From Membranipora membranacea (Eukaryota; Bryozoa; Gymnolaemata; Cheilostomatida; Membraniporidae), in the NCBI GenBank assembly GCA_914767715.1, contig OU612073.1, forward strand, positions 24,426,001 to 24,490,000: DNA of 64,000 nt, in the 5' to 3' direction. The notes below the pieces were generated by a model, which was given only the letters and a program-made list of their open reading frames with translations, was not told the DNA's origin and did no database searches. The position numbers and the translations under genes were made by a program. Shown in pieces: positions 1-12,500 of the stretch (positions are counted from its first letter, which is position 1; the number at the start of each line of letters is the position of its first letter).

Positions 1-175
1 TCTTTACACAAATGGAATTTCCCACAGACATTGATAAGCATGTTGCACAAGATTGAAAAAAGCACCTTGTGACCTCTTTTCATGTCAGTTCAAGGTCGTA
101 ATTTTGCCATGTGAATAATCAACTTATCTCAGCATGGAGCAGAGGCATGCTAGATAGAAGTAGCTGAGTTAGAAA
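1..175 (+). promoter_or_regulatory. MDN1 5' flank / 5' UTR
   Basis: This is the sequence immediately upstream of the MDN1 start codon. I see no TATA box and no recognisable core promoter element. The transcription start cannot be placed by eye, and part of this stretch is presumably the 5' untranslated region. An upstream ATG at 134 is followed closely by a stop in its frame. Confidence 0.35.
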
Positions 176-3100
176 ATGGCATCCAATGCAAGTTATTGCC
201 TTGATGGTGCTTTAGAGAACTTAAGGAAGCACGAGAATTCATTGCTGTCAGCTCAGATAGAGAAGGTTTTAGGAAAGAAGTCTCAGGTAAAAGTCATACT
301 CATAGATAGGCGCTAAGCCTAGGCCAGGTCCAGCCATTCACTTCAGTTCAATGTTAAACTTTTTTTTATTAATTAATACATATTTACATTATAATGATAA
401 GTCCAGATGAGAGATGAGGGGCCCCATTGATGTCGCATCACATTACCCCTCTTTCTCCTTAGTCACAATATTCACTGCATTCCTTCCCCCAGCCATCTCC
501 AACAGAATTCATATAGTTTTACATGTTTATGAGTTACTACTCAGGTAAGAAGGCAACATACTAAACAAACTGATGTAAAGTAAGTGAACAAGTATGAACT
601 AGCAGGATGGCACTCTAGTCTATTGTCTTGAAGAGCTATGTCCAACCAACATATTTCAGTGGTCTAATGTTATACGGAATGAAAAACATCTGATTAGAAT
701 ATAGCCTAGGCCTAATAATATTGTTTGTATGTATAGGCCCCCCATGAACCTGGATTTAATTGCAAATTATGTTTTGTTTGGCCGGAAAAAGATCATAATC
801 TTACTACTAGACTCTGTTTGATTTGGGTACTGTAGGTCTATTTCCTCTCAGTTCTTTCATCGGATGAGGTAACCGTTCTGGTTCAACAACAGTAAGCAAC
901 CAGGGACTGGGAAATTGAGGTAGAGAGAATGAGGAGGAGCCAATCCACAGGGAGACGATCTATTCCCCTAACCCTCTTATAACACATCAGTCATCCAGTA
1001 GCTGACACATGTGTGAATACTGTCATCTAGATTCTTTTCAGGTTAAGACGGAATTGCATTGTACTTGGCGCAAGACTTATCTGTATGCCCTCTTTACAGC
1101 ATGCTACCTGGTCTGCAGCTTCAAAGAGGGACTTACTAGGACAATTATCACAGCTATTATTGGAGAAAGATTTTACTTTAGCCATCTGCGCTCAGCTGAA
1201 ACCTTTGGTTCTTCAACTTCTCTATCAGTGAGTTTGTCTATATATCTACACTGATAGGCATCAACACCGGCTGTGATATATAAAAATATATATACTGTTC
1301 GATCCCCCATCGGCTTATCTGAGAAGAAAAGTTGCTGGAAATTTTGAGGGCATGGCTTACGACTATTTCAGCATCCTGATATCTCTCTGAGTCCCCATTG
1401 CTTTGCAGCAAACCTTGTATAAATGTGTTTATTATTTCAGGGCGGCTGATCTAGTTAATGGCGATAGTATCCAACATCAAAAGTTATGCCTGGCTCTCCC
1501 CAAACTTGTCATGCTATATCCTCAGACGGGAGAATTCGCTGTGAACTATCTCGAAGTGAATACACCTTTCTTCTACAATAATAAGGGTAATCAGGAGCCA
1601 GTGAAGAAAAAGGCAAAAAAGGTAAAATTGTAATCAGAAGTGTATGATATATAGTGTAAAGCAGGGGTGTATTCATAGGTAGGGCCAGGGGGCCATGGCC
1701 CTGCCACTTTTTCAGGAGGTCAATTTTGAAAAAGCTCCAAAAATTGACATAGTTCAATGTTGGCAATCTCATGGCATCTCATCCCAAAACCCTTCACTGT
1801 GGTGGTCAATTAAATCAGAATTTTTGACGAACAATTGGTCATTGTTTCAATTCTAAGTATCAATGACATTAGGGTTATTATGATGTCCCTCCCTGTTACA
1901 CTGAGATCCCTGGGGCCAATTCCTTGTCAACTCTCTTCTCAAAAATGGCTGGAGTGCCTTAAAACCGCTTGTTTTTTGAATATCATGTGGGGGAGGCCCC
2001 CCTATACCCCCTGGCGGGAAGGCGCTACAGCGCCCCTGCCGCGCCCACCCCGGCTGGCCCTACCACTTTAAAACCCATGGATACAGCCCTGATGTAAAAT
2101 CTTGATTTCAGAGTCCTACTGTATGTATGGATTGAGAGCTGTTATAAAGCCTGTACTGACAGTCCTAGTCACGTGGTTGTAATTGATTGAAATACCACAT
2201 TTATATCCATCGATAGAGTCCATCTGACAGAAAATGTTGGCCCATTTTCACTCAGAGGACAGCTTTCTCACTCAAAGTTAATTCTTTTGTTAAGCTCCGT
2301 TTAATTAATGGCTTTGCTGGATTATAGAGCTTCTTCATAAAGAACAGCACCAACACATATTGACATAGTGCTAAACTAGTCTGATCCAGCAATAGCATAA
2401 CTTAGACATCTATTTTCCTTTGTACCCTGAGTATGTTACATGGTGACTGTTCCTTGTTGTTAATCACACATATACAGTGTTAATACATTCTGACTTGTAG
2501 ACTGCGGAGAAGAAGAAAGATAAAATACCAGTAGTAGAGCTTTGTGAGGCTGCCTATCTGTTCTTATTGTCTGATACAGACAGGTTCACTCAAGTATATG
2601 ATTGGTCTCATCTCACTACCTATCTAAGCATTGACAACCAAAAGGTTAAATGGTGAGTAAACAGCATCGATGTAGCTAATATCCTTGAGATTCATACAGG
2701 TATACTGTGCTTGTGAAGTGTTGAATGAAACTCTTATCTGTGTACTACATGGCTGAGCCCTTGCTTTTCTTTTCTCCGTACTATTTACTAATATGCCAAA
2801 TTCTTCTATTTGATTAAACTAATTTTATAGCTTGGGAAAAAAGTTTTGATATATAATATATATATGTAATATAATTGTAATACCCTTGTGACAAACCTGT
2901 GACATACCTTTAACATCCTGTGATATACCTGTAATACACCTGTGATATTGTGCTATTTTAGGTATGTAGTACAGAGTATCTGTCTCATCAACCAGATCAG
3001 CGGACTAAGTAAACAATCTCTTCTAGATAAATACTTCTCTAAATCTGAGCAATGTCAGCTTGTAACACAGTGAGTATTTTACTCTTATTATTACTATAAC

Positions 3101-3525
3101 TTACTATAACTATAGTTTGCTGAGATAGAAATATTGGCAAATAACATCATAACACACTACTGTTATATACTTGGTACCTTACTAAATGTAATTTTTTGAG
3201 TGTTGGAGAACAAACAAGAAATACTGCAGCTAAGATTGACCAAAATGTCTACGTTTTTTGACATTGTTTTGTCTGCTCGTATGTTTTAATGTTCGCCTCA
3301 GTATCACAAACCTTTTCTCCCTATTCTAATAGACAACTAGCTATAGAGAGAGACCTACAGAGCACCTGTATAACCTCAGATAATGGGTGTCAGATCTTAC
3401 TAGGTGATACATGTAAGGAGAACTCTGGGACATGTGTCATATCTATCGACGATTTACATGACAGTCTTACCTCTGTGTGTGGTATTATACTGCCTAAGCT
3501 TACTGCTGAAGATAAGGCTGACCAG
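176..3525 (+). CDS. MDN1: MDN1 exons 1-6: N-terminal region before AAA1
   Basis: Exons: 176-286, 1100-1227, 1441-1621, 2501-2652, 2962-3069, 3333-3525. They encode about residues 1-291. Exon 2 is easy to miss, because a longer open frame overlaps it. The right frame is recognised by [20 protein letters not shown], which follows the human order of the segment before the first AAA module. Exon 3 ends in a lysine-rich stretch (EPVKKKAKK). Exon 6 ends with an equivalent of the human AVCGVVLP block (SVCGIILP). This part packs against the AAA ring and has no catalytic motif. Start choice and phases are discussed in the whole-gene entry. Confidence 0.9.
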
Positions 3526-6500
3526 GTTAGTGTTAGCGTTCCCCAGACTACTCAAATCTGAAGGCCAGAGAAAGGTCATTGATTAGGCTGTTCAATGTGC
3601 TCTCAGTATACCGCAATAGAGAATTGGCAGATATGTGAACCATTCCACTCTACCCACTGCTTTATAGTATAAGAAACATAAATGCTGTGTGAAAAATTTC
3701 ATCTTTCTGTATTTTAAGAGTTCCTCACCCTTGGCTTACTGCAACATCGATATTATGCAGATGTGTATGAGAACAATAACAACGATACATGTGCAAGTCA
3801 ACATATCAACATATCAACATATCAACATATCCATCGCATTGGAATGTGTCAGCCATATTAACTTATTATTGTCATTCACCTTTGGTTCATTCCTCACAGC
3901 AAACATCATCTGTAATGAAGCGCGTGATACCCGTCCCCTCCACATTATCAGCTCTACAGAATGTGGCTATGTCTGTCTCCTCTGGTGAGCCTGTTATTGT
4001 ATCAGGACATATCGGAGCTGGTAAGACATGTCTCATAGAATATCTGTCTCAGCTAACAGGAAGAGAAGATAAGCTTATCAAGGTAAGCTTATTATATAAG
4101 GCAGTGAGTCGCCCTTCTCACTCCAGGTTCTGTAACCTTTATTATGATCAAGTTATTGATCGTTCGATTTTTATAAACAATAATTTGATATGATTGGATG
4201 TATACTACGTCTTAATTTTTAGTCAGTGCTATTTTTTGATTAGACTAGACTGCTTGACCAGCTTTGTTGAGGGAAGGGAAGCATATCTCTGTCAGGTTTA
4301 AGAAGTAGTGTTTAGTTTTTATCATCAACAGTTTGATTTTAATCAATGGCATCTGAGCTGATGTAATTGAGGTCTGTGTCTAAAGAAAACTCAACAAATT
4401 AATTATTTGGCAACGTTATTTTTAGTGAGGGCAAAGCAGTAGTGCATTTAATTTAGTAAAACCTTCATGACTACCTGCTTTGTTTCCTATCCTGATTCTG
4501 TGTTATGTGAGATGATTTATAAGATTGTCACACTGTAATCTGTTGATATATATACAGGTACAGCTAGGTGAGCAGATAGATAGTAAAGCATTACTCGGTA
4601 CTTACTGCTGTACCGAGACACCAGGGCAGTTTGTATGGAGACCCGGACCTCTCACTACTGCTGTACAGAATGGACAGGTATGTTTGACACTATCTGAATG
4701 GGGCCTGCTCCCAACACTGATTAACTGATGCTGCAAACAGACGCCTCCTTCAAGCACATTGCCATTGAGTTTTAACTGTAACCCGACCCAAAGGGTTGTA
4801 GAGCTAAAACGGAAGGGTTATATGAAATAAAACCAACCCTGGTAGCTTGAGATAACTTCTGATGCACAGAACTAATGATCCCGATCCCTTAGTGTCGGCG
4901 TATGTAACGATATTATCGGAGTTATTTATGTATTTCTAGTGGTTGTTGCTTGAGGATATAGACATAGCTCCTATGGATGTGATATCCTCACTATTACCAC
5001 TTATCGAGGCGGGTACCCTACCTTCAACAAACCAAGGTCAAAGTACTAAGGCTAAGCCTGGATTTCAGCTCTTCATGACTAAACGTCTACAGTCTTCAGG
5101 TAAACCATAGTGCTATTATGTTATCACTTCTACTGTCGGTACTGATCATAGAAAAAGCAGAGAGTTCTGTGCTTTGTCTAAAGATGGAATACAAATACCT
5201 ACTAAATGTTTTTACTTGTTAAACAAACCATATATAAAGCCTTTGTTGATAATGTATTGTTTCAGGGTTTTTGGTAGATTTCAGTTGACAGTCTTAACAT
5301 TCCAGTAGAAATTTCGGAATGGTCATGCATTATTTTTTAACCAAATCTACGTTTGGACACTCATGGATAAGAAGATGAAGTTTTTGAAAACAGCAACAAA
5401 ACTGAGTAGAGGACTGTAATAAGTTGAGGCTCTTTCCTCATTATCTTAGCAGCAAACCCTCTTGTGATAAGCTTGGTGCTCATTGATGTTCTATGATTAT
5501 AGGTGGGATATCTGCTCACTCACATTGCACATTACTAGAGAAATCGGTGACAACAGTGACCATACAGCCTCTTACTAGTACAGAATTATCTACTGTCATC
5601 AAAAGTCTACACCCAAATCTAACAAGGGTATATATATAGATTACATAGATTATGGCTGTAATTGGTTGTTTATGGTGCTCTAATGCACAGTTCAGTGATG
5701 CTTTGATCAGATGTCATGCTGTCATCTTTGCCAATGATTGCCAACAATATGTAGAAACAAAACCAAATAATGATAATGGATAATGCAATTATGGAATGTA
5801 GGGATTATGTAACCACAAGCTTTTTTGTGCAGAATTTTGTGCCTGTATTTTTCACTATGAACTTCCATTGCCAGATCTAAGAACAACTTTGATATGAGAT
5901 TTGTTATTTTTTTGTTTGACTTTTTCCCTGACACCAGGTAGTAGATAGATTACTGGATATGTATTTCACACTAAGTGCTGGTAAGCATACTGATGATAGA
6001 GATGAGGATGTCGCTGACACTGAGATGATACGCTTGACTAAACTTTACGGCAGCAGGAAGTTATCTACAAGAGATCTACTCAGGTGGTGCGCCAGAATCT
6101 CTAACAACTTTCAGCTCATATCTACGGATAATGAGATCGCAGTCTTTCAGGTAGGCCTACTGTAATATCGGTTAAACATAAATCATGTTTAAGTCTGATA
6201 CATTCAAATTAATACAAAATAACATTACCCAACTTGTGTACATTGCTCTCTAAGATATGTAGAAGCTTGAGCAGGCCATCTATTTGCAACCGAATGACTT
6301 AGATTATTGTTAGATGTGAAAGATTTCCTGTATGAAGTCTTGGAAGTTCAAGCTATTCTATATCATTTAGGAAGCTCTGGATTGCTTCTGTGATAGTTTA
6401 CCTAAGTCAAGTCAGAGACTCAAACTGGCTGAAGCTATCGGCACTAAAGTAAGTTCCTCTATATTTTTGACTAAGTCTCTGTCATAATAGATATAAATAT

Positions 6501-9500
6501 GTTTTGAAAGTTATCCTGACTTTTTTCAGCGGCAATCATGGCATCGATTCAATCACATCTTACTCCTCAAAATATTAGCCGACTTGAGGTGTTTGTTTTC
6601 CACACCACATTAGATATATTCACAGGTATATCAGACTGAGGTTCTTATTGTTTACTCTGTCATATTTAGATCAATGTGTCTGCAGAGAAGGCTCAGTATT
6701 ACTGTAAGATCCACAAACCGACCATAGAGCTCACTAAGGAAAAGATGAACATAGGTAGAACTAGTCTGGAGAGGAGACAGCTTACTGCCACCGACTCACT
6801 AAACAGGTAGAGTATTCAATATCTGGAAGGCTTTGTTCATCAGAGCACATTCCTCTCAGAGAGTGTTCTGACTAATCTGTAAAGTGAGTGAGACCTGTCG
6901 CTGATGTTGTAACTTCACCTTTTCCGCTGTGCAATCATAAACAACATAGATATTGTGAAATGATGGTAAGTTCTGGGTTGGAAATATTTTACAGCGTGCA
7001 ATATTTTGAACATGAGCTGTTATCAGTGAACATGACAACAATAATTATTTTACTGAGTTTTTCAATGTAGAATTAAAAACCTGCATGACTCAGGATTTGA
7101 TGGCGTAATGTTGTAGAGAGACGAATAGCAGGTTTGCGTTCACTCGTCAGTCGAGTGCCTTGTTAGAGAAGATAGCTGTATGTGTGAACCATGAGGAGCC
7201 TGTACTACTAGTAGGAGAGACAGGTACAGGAAAGACTTCTGTCGTACAGTACATCGCCCAACAAACAGGTACATGCTGTTGTATGGGATGCTGGATTGGG
7301 TGTTGGATTGTGTTGTATGGGATGCTGGATTGGGTGTTGGATTGTGTTGTATGGGATGCTGGATTGGGTGTTGGATTGTGTTGTACGGGCTGCTGGATTG
7401 GGTGCTGGCTTGTGTTGTTTGGGAGGCTGGATTGGGTGCTGGCTTGTGTTGTACGGGATGCAGGATTGGGTGTTGGATTGTGTTGTATGGGATGCAGGAT
7501 TGGGTGCTGGCTTGTGTTGTATGGGAGGCTGGATTGGGTGTTGGCTTGTGTTGTATGGGAGGCTGGATTGGGTGCTGGGTTGTGTTGTACGGGAGGCTGG
7601 ATTGGGTGCTGGCTTGTGTTGTATGGGATGCAGGATTGGGTGCTGGCTTGCGTTGTACGGGATGCAGGATTGGGTGCTGGCTTGTGTTGTATGGGATGCT
7701 GGATTGGGGGATCGCTTGTGTTGTATGGGAGGCTGTATTGGGTGTTGGATTGTGTTGTACGGGAGGCTGGATTGGGTGCTGGATTGTGTTGTATGGGAGG
7801 CTGGATTGGGTGTTGGCTTGTGTTGTATGGGATGCTGGATAGGGTGTTGGCTTGTGTTGTACGGGATGCAGGATTGGGTGCTGGATTGTGTTGTATGGGA
7901 GGCTGGATTGGGTGCTGACTTGTGTTGTATGGGATGCTGGATTGGGGGATCGCTTGTGTTGTATGGGAGGCTGTGTTGGATTGTGTTGTATGGGATGCTG
8001 GATTGGGTGTTGGCTTGTGTTGTACGGGATGCAGGATTGGGTGTTGGATTGTGTTGCATGGGAGGCTGGATTGGGTGCTGGCTTGTGTTGTATGGGATGC
8101 TGGATTGGGGATCGCTTGTGTTCTATGGGAGGCTGTATTGGGTGTTGGATTTTGTTGTATGGGAGGCTGGATTGAGTGTTGGATTGTGTTGTATGGGAGG
8201 CTGGATTGGGTGTTGGATAGTGTTGTATGGGAGGCTGGATTGGGTGTTGAATTGTGTTGTATGGGATGCTGGATTGGGTGCTGACTTGTGTTGTATGGGA
8301 TGCTGGATTGGGGGATCGCTTGTGTTGTATGGGAGGCTGTATTGGGTGTTGGATTGTGTTGTACGGGATGCTGGATTGGGTGTTGGCTTGGGTTGTATGG
8401 GATGCTGGATTGGGTGTTGGCTTGTGTTGTACGGGATGCAGGATTGGGTGTTGGATTGTGTTGTATGGGAGGCTGGATTGGGTGCTGGCTTGTGTTGTAT
8501 GGGATGCTGGATTGGGGATCGCTTGTGTTCTATGGGAGGCTGTATTGGGTGTTGGATTGTGTTGTATGGGAGGCTGGATTGAGTGTTGGATTGTGTTGTA
8601 CGGGATGCTGGATTGGGTGTTGGCTTGGGTTGTATGGGATGCTGGATTGGGTGTTGGCTTGTGTTGTACGGGATGCAGGATTGGGTGTTGGATTGTGTTG
8701 TATGGGAGGCTGGATTGGGTGCTGGCTTGTGTTGTATGGGATGCTGGATTGGGGATCGCTTGTGTTCTATGGGAGGCTGTATTGGGTGTTGGATTGTGTT
8801 GTATGGGAGGCTGGATTGAGTGTTGGATTGTGTTGTACGGGAGGCTGGATTGGGTGCTGGATTATGTTGTATGGTAGGCTGGATTGGGTGTTGGATAGTG
8901 TTGTATGGGAGGCTGGATTGGGTGTTGGATTGTGTTGTATGGGATGCTGGATTGGGTGTTGGATTGTGTTGTATGGGAGGCTGGATTGGGTGCTGGCTTG
9001 TGTTGTATGGGAGGCTGGATTGGGTGTTGGATTGTGTTGTATGGGAGGCTGTATTGGGTGTTGGATTGTGTTGTATGGGAGACTGTGTTGGGTGTTGGAT
9101 TGTGTTGTATGGGAGGCTGTATTGGGTGCTGGCTTGTGTTGTATGGGAGGCTGGATTGGGGGATCGCTTGTGTTGTATGGGAGGCTGTGTTGGCTTGTGT
9201 TGTATGAGATGCTGGATTGGGTGTTGGCTTGTGTTGTACGGGATGCAGGATTGGGTGTTGGATTGTGTTGTACGGGATGCAGGATTGGGTGTTGGATTGT
9301 GTTGTATGGGAGGCTGGATTGGGTGCTGGCTTGTGTTGTATGGGATGCTGGATTGGGGATCGCTTGTGTTCTATGGGAGGCTGTATTGGGTGTTGGATTG
9401 TGTTGTATGGGAGGCTGGATTGAGTGTTGGATTGTGTTGTACGGGAGGCTGGATTGGGTGCTGGATTATGTTGTATGGTAGGCTGGATTGGGTGTTGGAT

Positions 9501-12500
9501 AGTGTTGTATGGGAGGCTGGATTGGGTGTTGGATTGTGTTGTATGGGATGCTGGATTGGGTGTTGGATTGTGTTGTATGGGAGGCTGGATTGAGTGCTGG
9601 CTTGTGTTGTATGGGAGGCTGGTTTGGGTGTTGGATTGTGTTGTATGGGAGGCTGTATTGGGTGTTGGATTGTGTTGTATGGGATGCTGTATTGGGTGTT
9701 GGATTGTGTTGTATGGGAGACTGTATTGGGTGTTGGATTGTGTTGTATGGGAGACTGTATTGGGTGTTGGATTGTGTTGTATGGGATGCTGTATTGGGTG
9801 TTGGATTGTGTTGTATGGGAGGCTGGTTTGGGTGTTGGATTGTGTTGTATGGGAGGCCGTATTGTGTGTTGGATTGTGTTGTATGGGAGGCTGTATTGGG
9901 TGTTGGATTGTGATGTATGGGAGGCTGGTTTCAGGTTTCATTATGAGGTGCCTATTTTGTTCCATAGACTAAAAATAGTAATATTAGGTGTATGGCTTGT
10001 TCAGTTTATCTGATTATGCTGTATTTTATTTGCAGGTCGTACATTGAGAGTTATTAACATGAATCAGCAGAGTGACTCCTCAGATCTGCTGGGAGGATAC
10101 AAACCTGTTATGATTGGTCGAATTATCCAACCTTTACGGGAGGAGTTTGAGATGCTGTTCTGTAAAACATTCTCTAGGAAACAAAATCAGACTTTTCTTA
10201 GTAAGTCCGGTTCATTGTAATAATGTAATATTTACTTTCCTTCGAGTTCATTGATTTGACATGCATGGTATTCTATTGGTTAACAACAAGAAGTTTTTAC
10301 ACCATCATCATAAATCACTGAGTACAGGCAACAATCTGTCATGGCACACTCATTCTGAATATTGTCACTATGGTTTATTTGATATAATTACTAGGTCATG
10401 TACAGCAGTGCTTCTCAGCTAAGCGATGGGCCGACTTACTAAAGCTTATAGAGCATACAGTGAAAGCAGGGCTCGGTAAAAACCTTCATCAGGACAAGTG
10501 GAGACAAATACAGGAGAAGCTAACTACTGTGAAGCTGCAGGTTAAATACGCTGAGAATGCGCTCGCCTTCTCATTTGTGGAGGTGAGTACTGTTTGTAAC
10601 TCGCAGATAGAGAATTGTAGCCTCTTGGCTGTCAGGGAGAAAAACAAATAGATAATACTACCGTTTCATTGTCATTCCCGAGCGAAATGATCATACTGCT
10701 CAAATCTTTTCTGGTCTGTTGGTTTGAGTTTTTTAATGTGTTGAAGCCCAGTTGGTATCAGTTTTGATATAACTGTTCCTGTGAAGGACGTTATCATAGT
10801 GTTCTGTATCCAAACTCATGATAAGTATTGATTGACATTGTTACAGGGTGCGCTGGTGAAGGCTCTGAAGGCTGGAGAATGGGTACTGTTGGATGAGATT
10901 AACTTAGCGACTGCTGAGACCCTCGACTGCCTCTGTGGGCTGCTGGATAGCTCCTCGGGTTCTGTTACTCTAGTAGAGAGAGGGTAAGTGATGAGTTTAA
11001 TCATCATAAGTAAGATGTGTCAGGCGCTCTATTCAATTAAGTAGTTATCCAAAATTCGAGCTGTGTAGTCAGAAGATGATGGGATATCTTCATAACTAAA
11101 TGTTTCATTGGCTGGATCTCAGCATGAAAAACATTAGCAATGTTTCATAATGCATTCTTATTTCTCTTACTTTGTACAGTGATAAGGGGCCGGTGGTGAG
11201 ACACCCCGAGTTTAGGTTGTTTGCCTGTATGAATCCAGCTACAGATGTTGGTAAGAAGGACTTGACTGCTGGAGTACGCAGCAGATTTACTGAGTTCTAT
11301 GTAGATGAACTGGAAATTAAACAAGACCTCAGGTAGGTACAAAACTAGCCAAGCTTGTCCAGCTTTCAGATGGTAAAGAAGGGAGATATCACATAGCTCC
11401 ATTCGTTGTTAAATTATGCCTGAACATATTGTATTGTTCGCAAGGCATGTGTTCCTCTCTATGGTGAACTTGGATTGTAGGAGTTCTTTGTTGATCAATA
11501 TATATCATCAATGCAAATATGTAATATGAGTGGAGGCCGGCCTATGCTATCCTATATTACTCGTGATTTGACTTCGTGGCTCCACTTCATCATTTACAAT
11601 TATATATATACGATTATTAAAAACCGCATCTCAATAATACAGAGTGCTGGTGAGTGCCTATCTATCCGGCTTGTCACTGGAGCCTAAACAGATAGATGGT
11701 ATAGTAAACTTCTACCTGGCTATTAAAACAGAGGCTCTGCTCAGACTGACGGATGGCACTGGTAGAAGACCCACATACAGGTCAGTGTATCACAATATGT
11801 AAGTATTGTGAGAAATCCAAATCAGTGATCATTTATATTTATAATACATGTTTTGTTATACATGATTGACCAAAATAACGCTCATTTAAACTACATTTGT
11901 TTTGTATAAAAGTTAAAAAAATTAAATAAACAGAAATGACTCCTTGAGTATGTGTAATAGAGCATAGTAACCTCTCAGCTGTGTACAGTTTATGAATCTT
12001 CCGCAGTCCCTACTATCATCAGATTTATATCATTATGTGATGTTTGACAGTTTGAGGACGTTATGTCGAGCGTTACGCTATGCTGCCTCGAACCCGTATC
12101 AGGCTGTACAGAGAAGTTTATATGAGGCGTTCTCTATGAGCTTCCTCACTCAGTTAGACAGAGCTTCACATCCGTCTGTCACCAAACTCATAATACAGCA
12201 TATCCTCGGCAAAGGTAAGATCAGTACACCATGTATACCTGGTGAGATCAGATAAGAGGGTTAGCAAAGTATTTAAAAAATTATTTACCTTTGATTTACC
12301 TAGTTCTTGTTCAACTCTTCAGCTAAACAAATTATTCCCTTCATTAGTCTAATTTTTATGACCTGCCATCTAGGTCGATTGAATTCCTTGATTTGAAACG
12401 TTTTCTGTCATTTCGTTCTGCGTTTTACAGCCAAAGCTAAACCTATACTATCCAAACCATTACTACCACCTATGGGAGGAGAATGTGAGAAGTTTGAAGG

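Noticed and set aside
1009-1254. An 81-residue frame across MDN1 exon 2
   Set aside because: The midasin-like sequence is in another frame of the same stretch (1100-1227), which also fits the phases of both neighbours.
7160-9972. Many long overlapping open frames with [10 protein letters not shown] or QHPIQPP type repeats on both strands
   Set aside because: All are translations of the 34-bp minisatellite, whose unit has no stop in several frames. Only the part before 7268 is a real exon (MDN1 exon 14).
11992-12050. Extending MDN1 exon 20 upstream to the ATG at 11992
   Set aside because: The acceptor before 12051 restores the human-like junction and the phase. The upstream extension does not.
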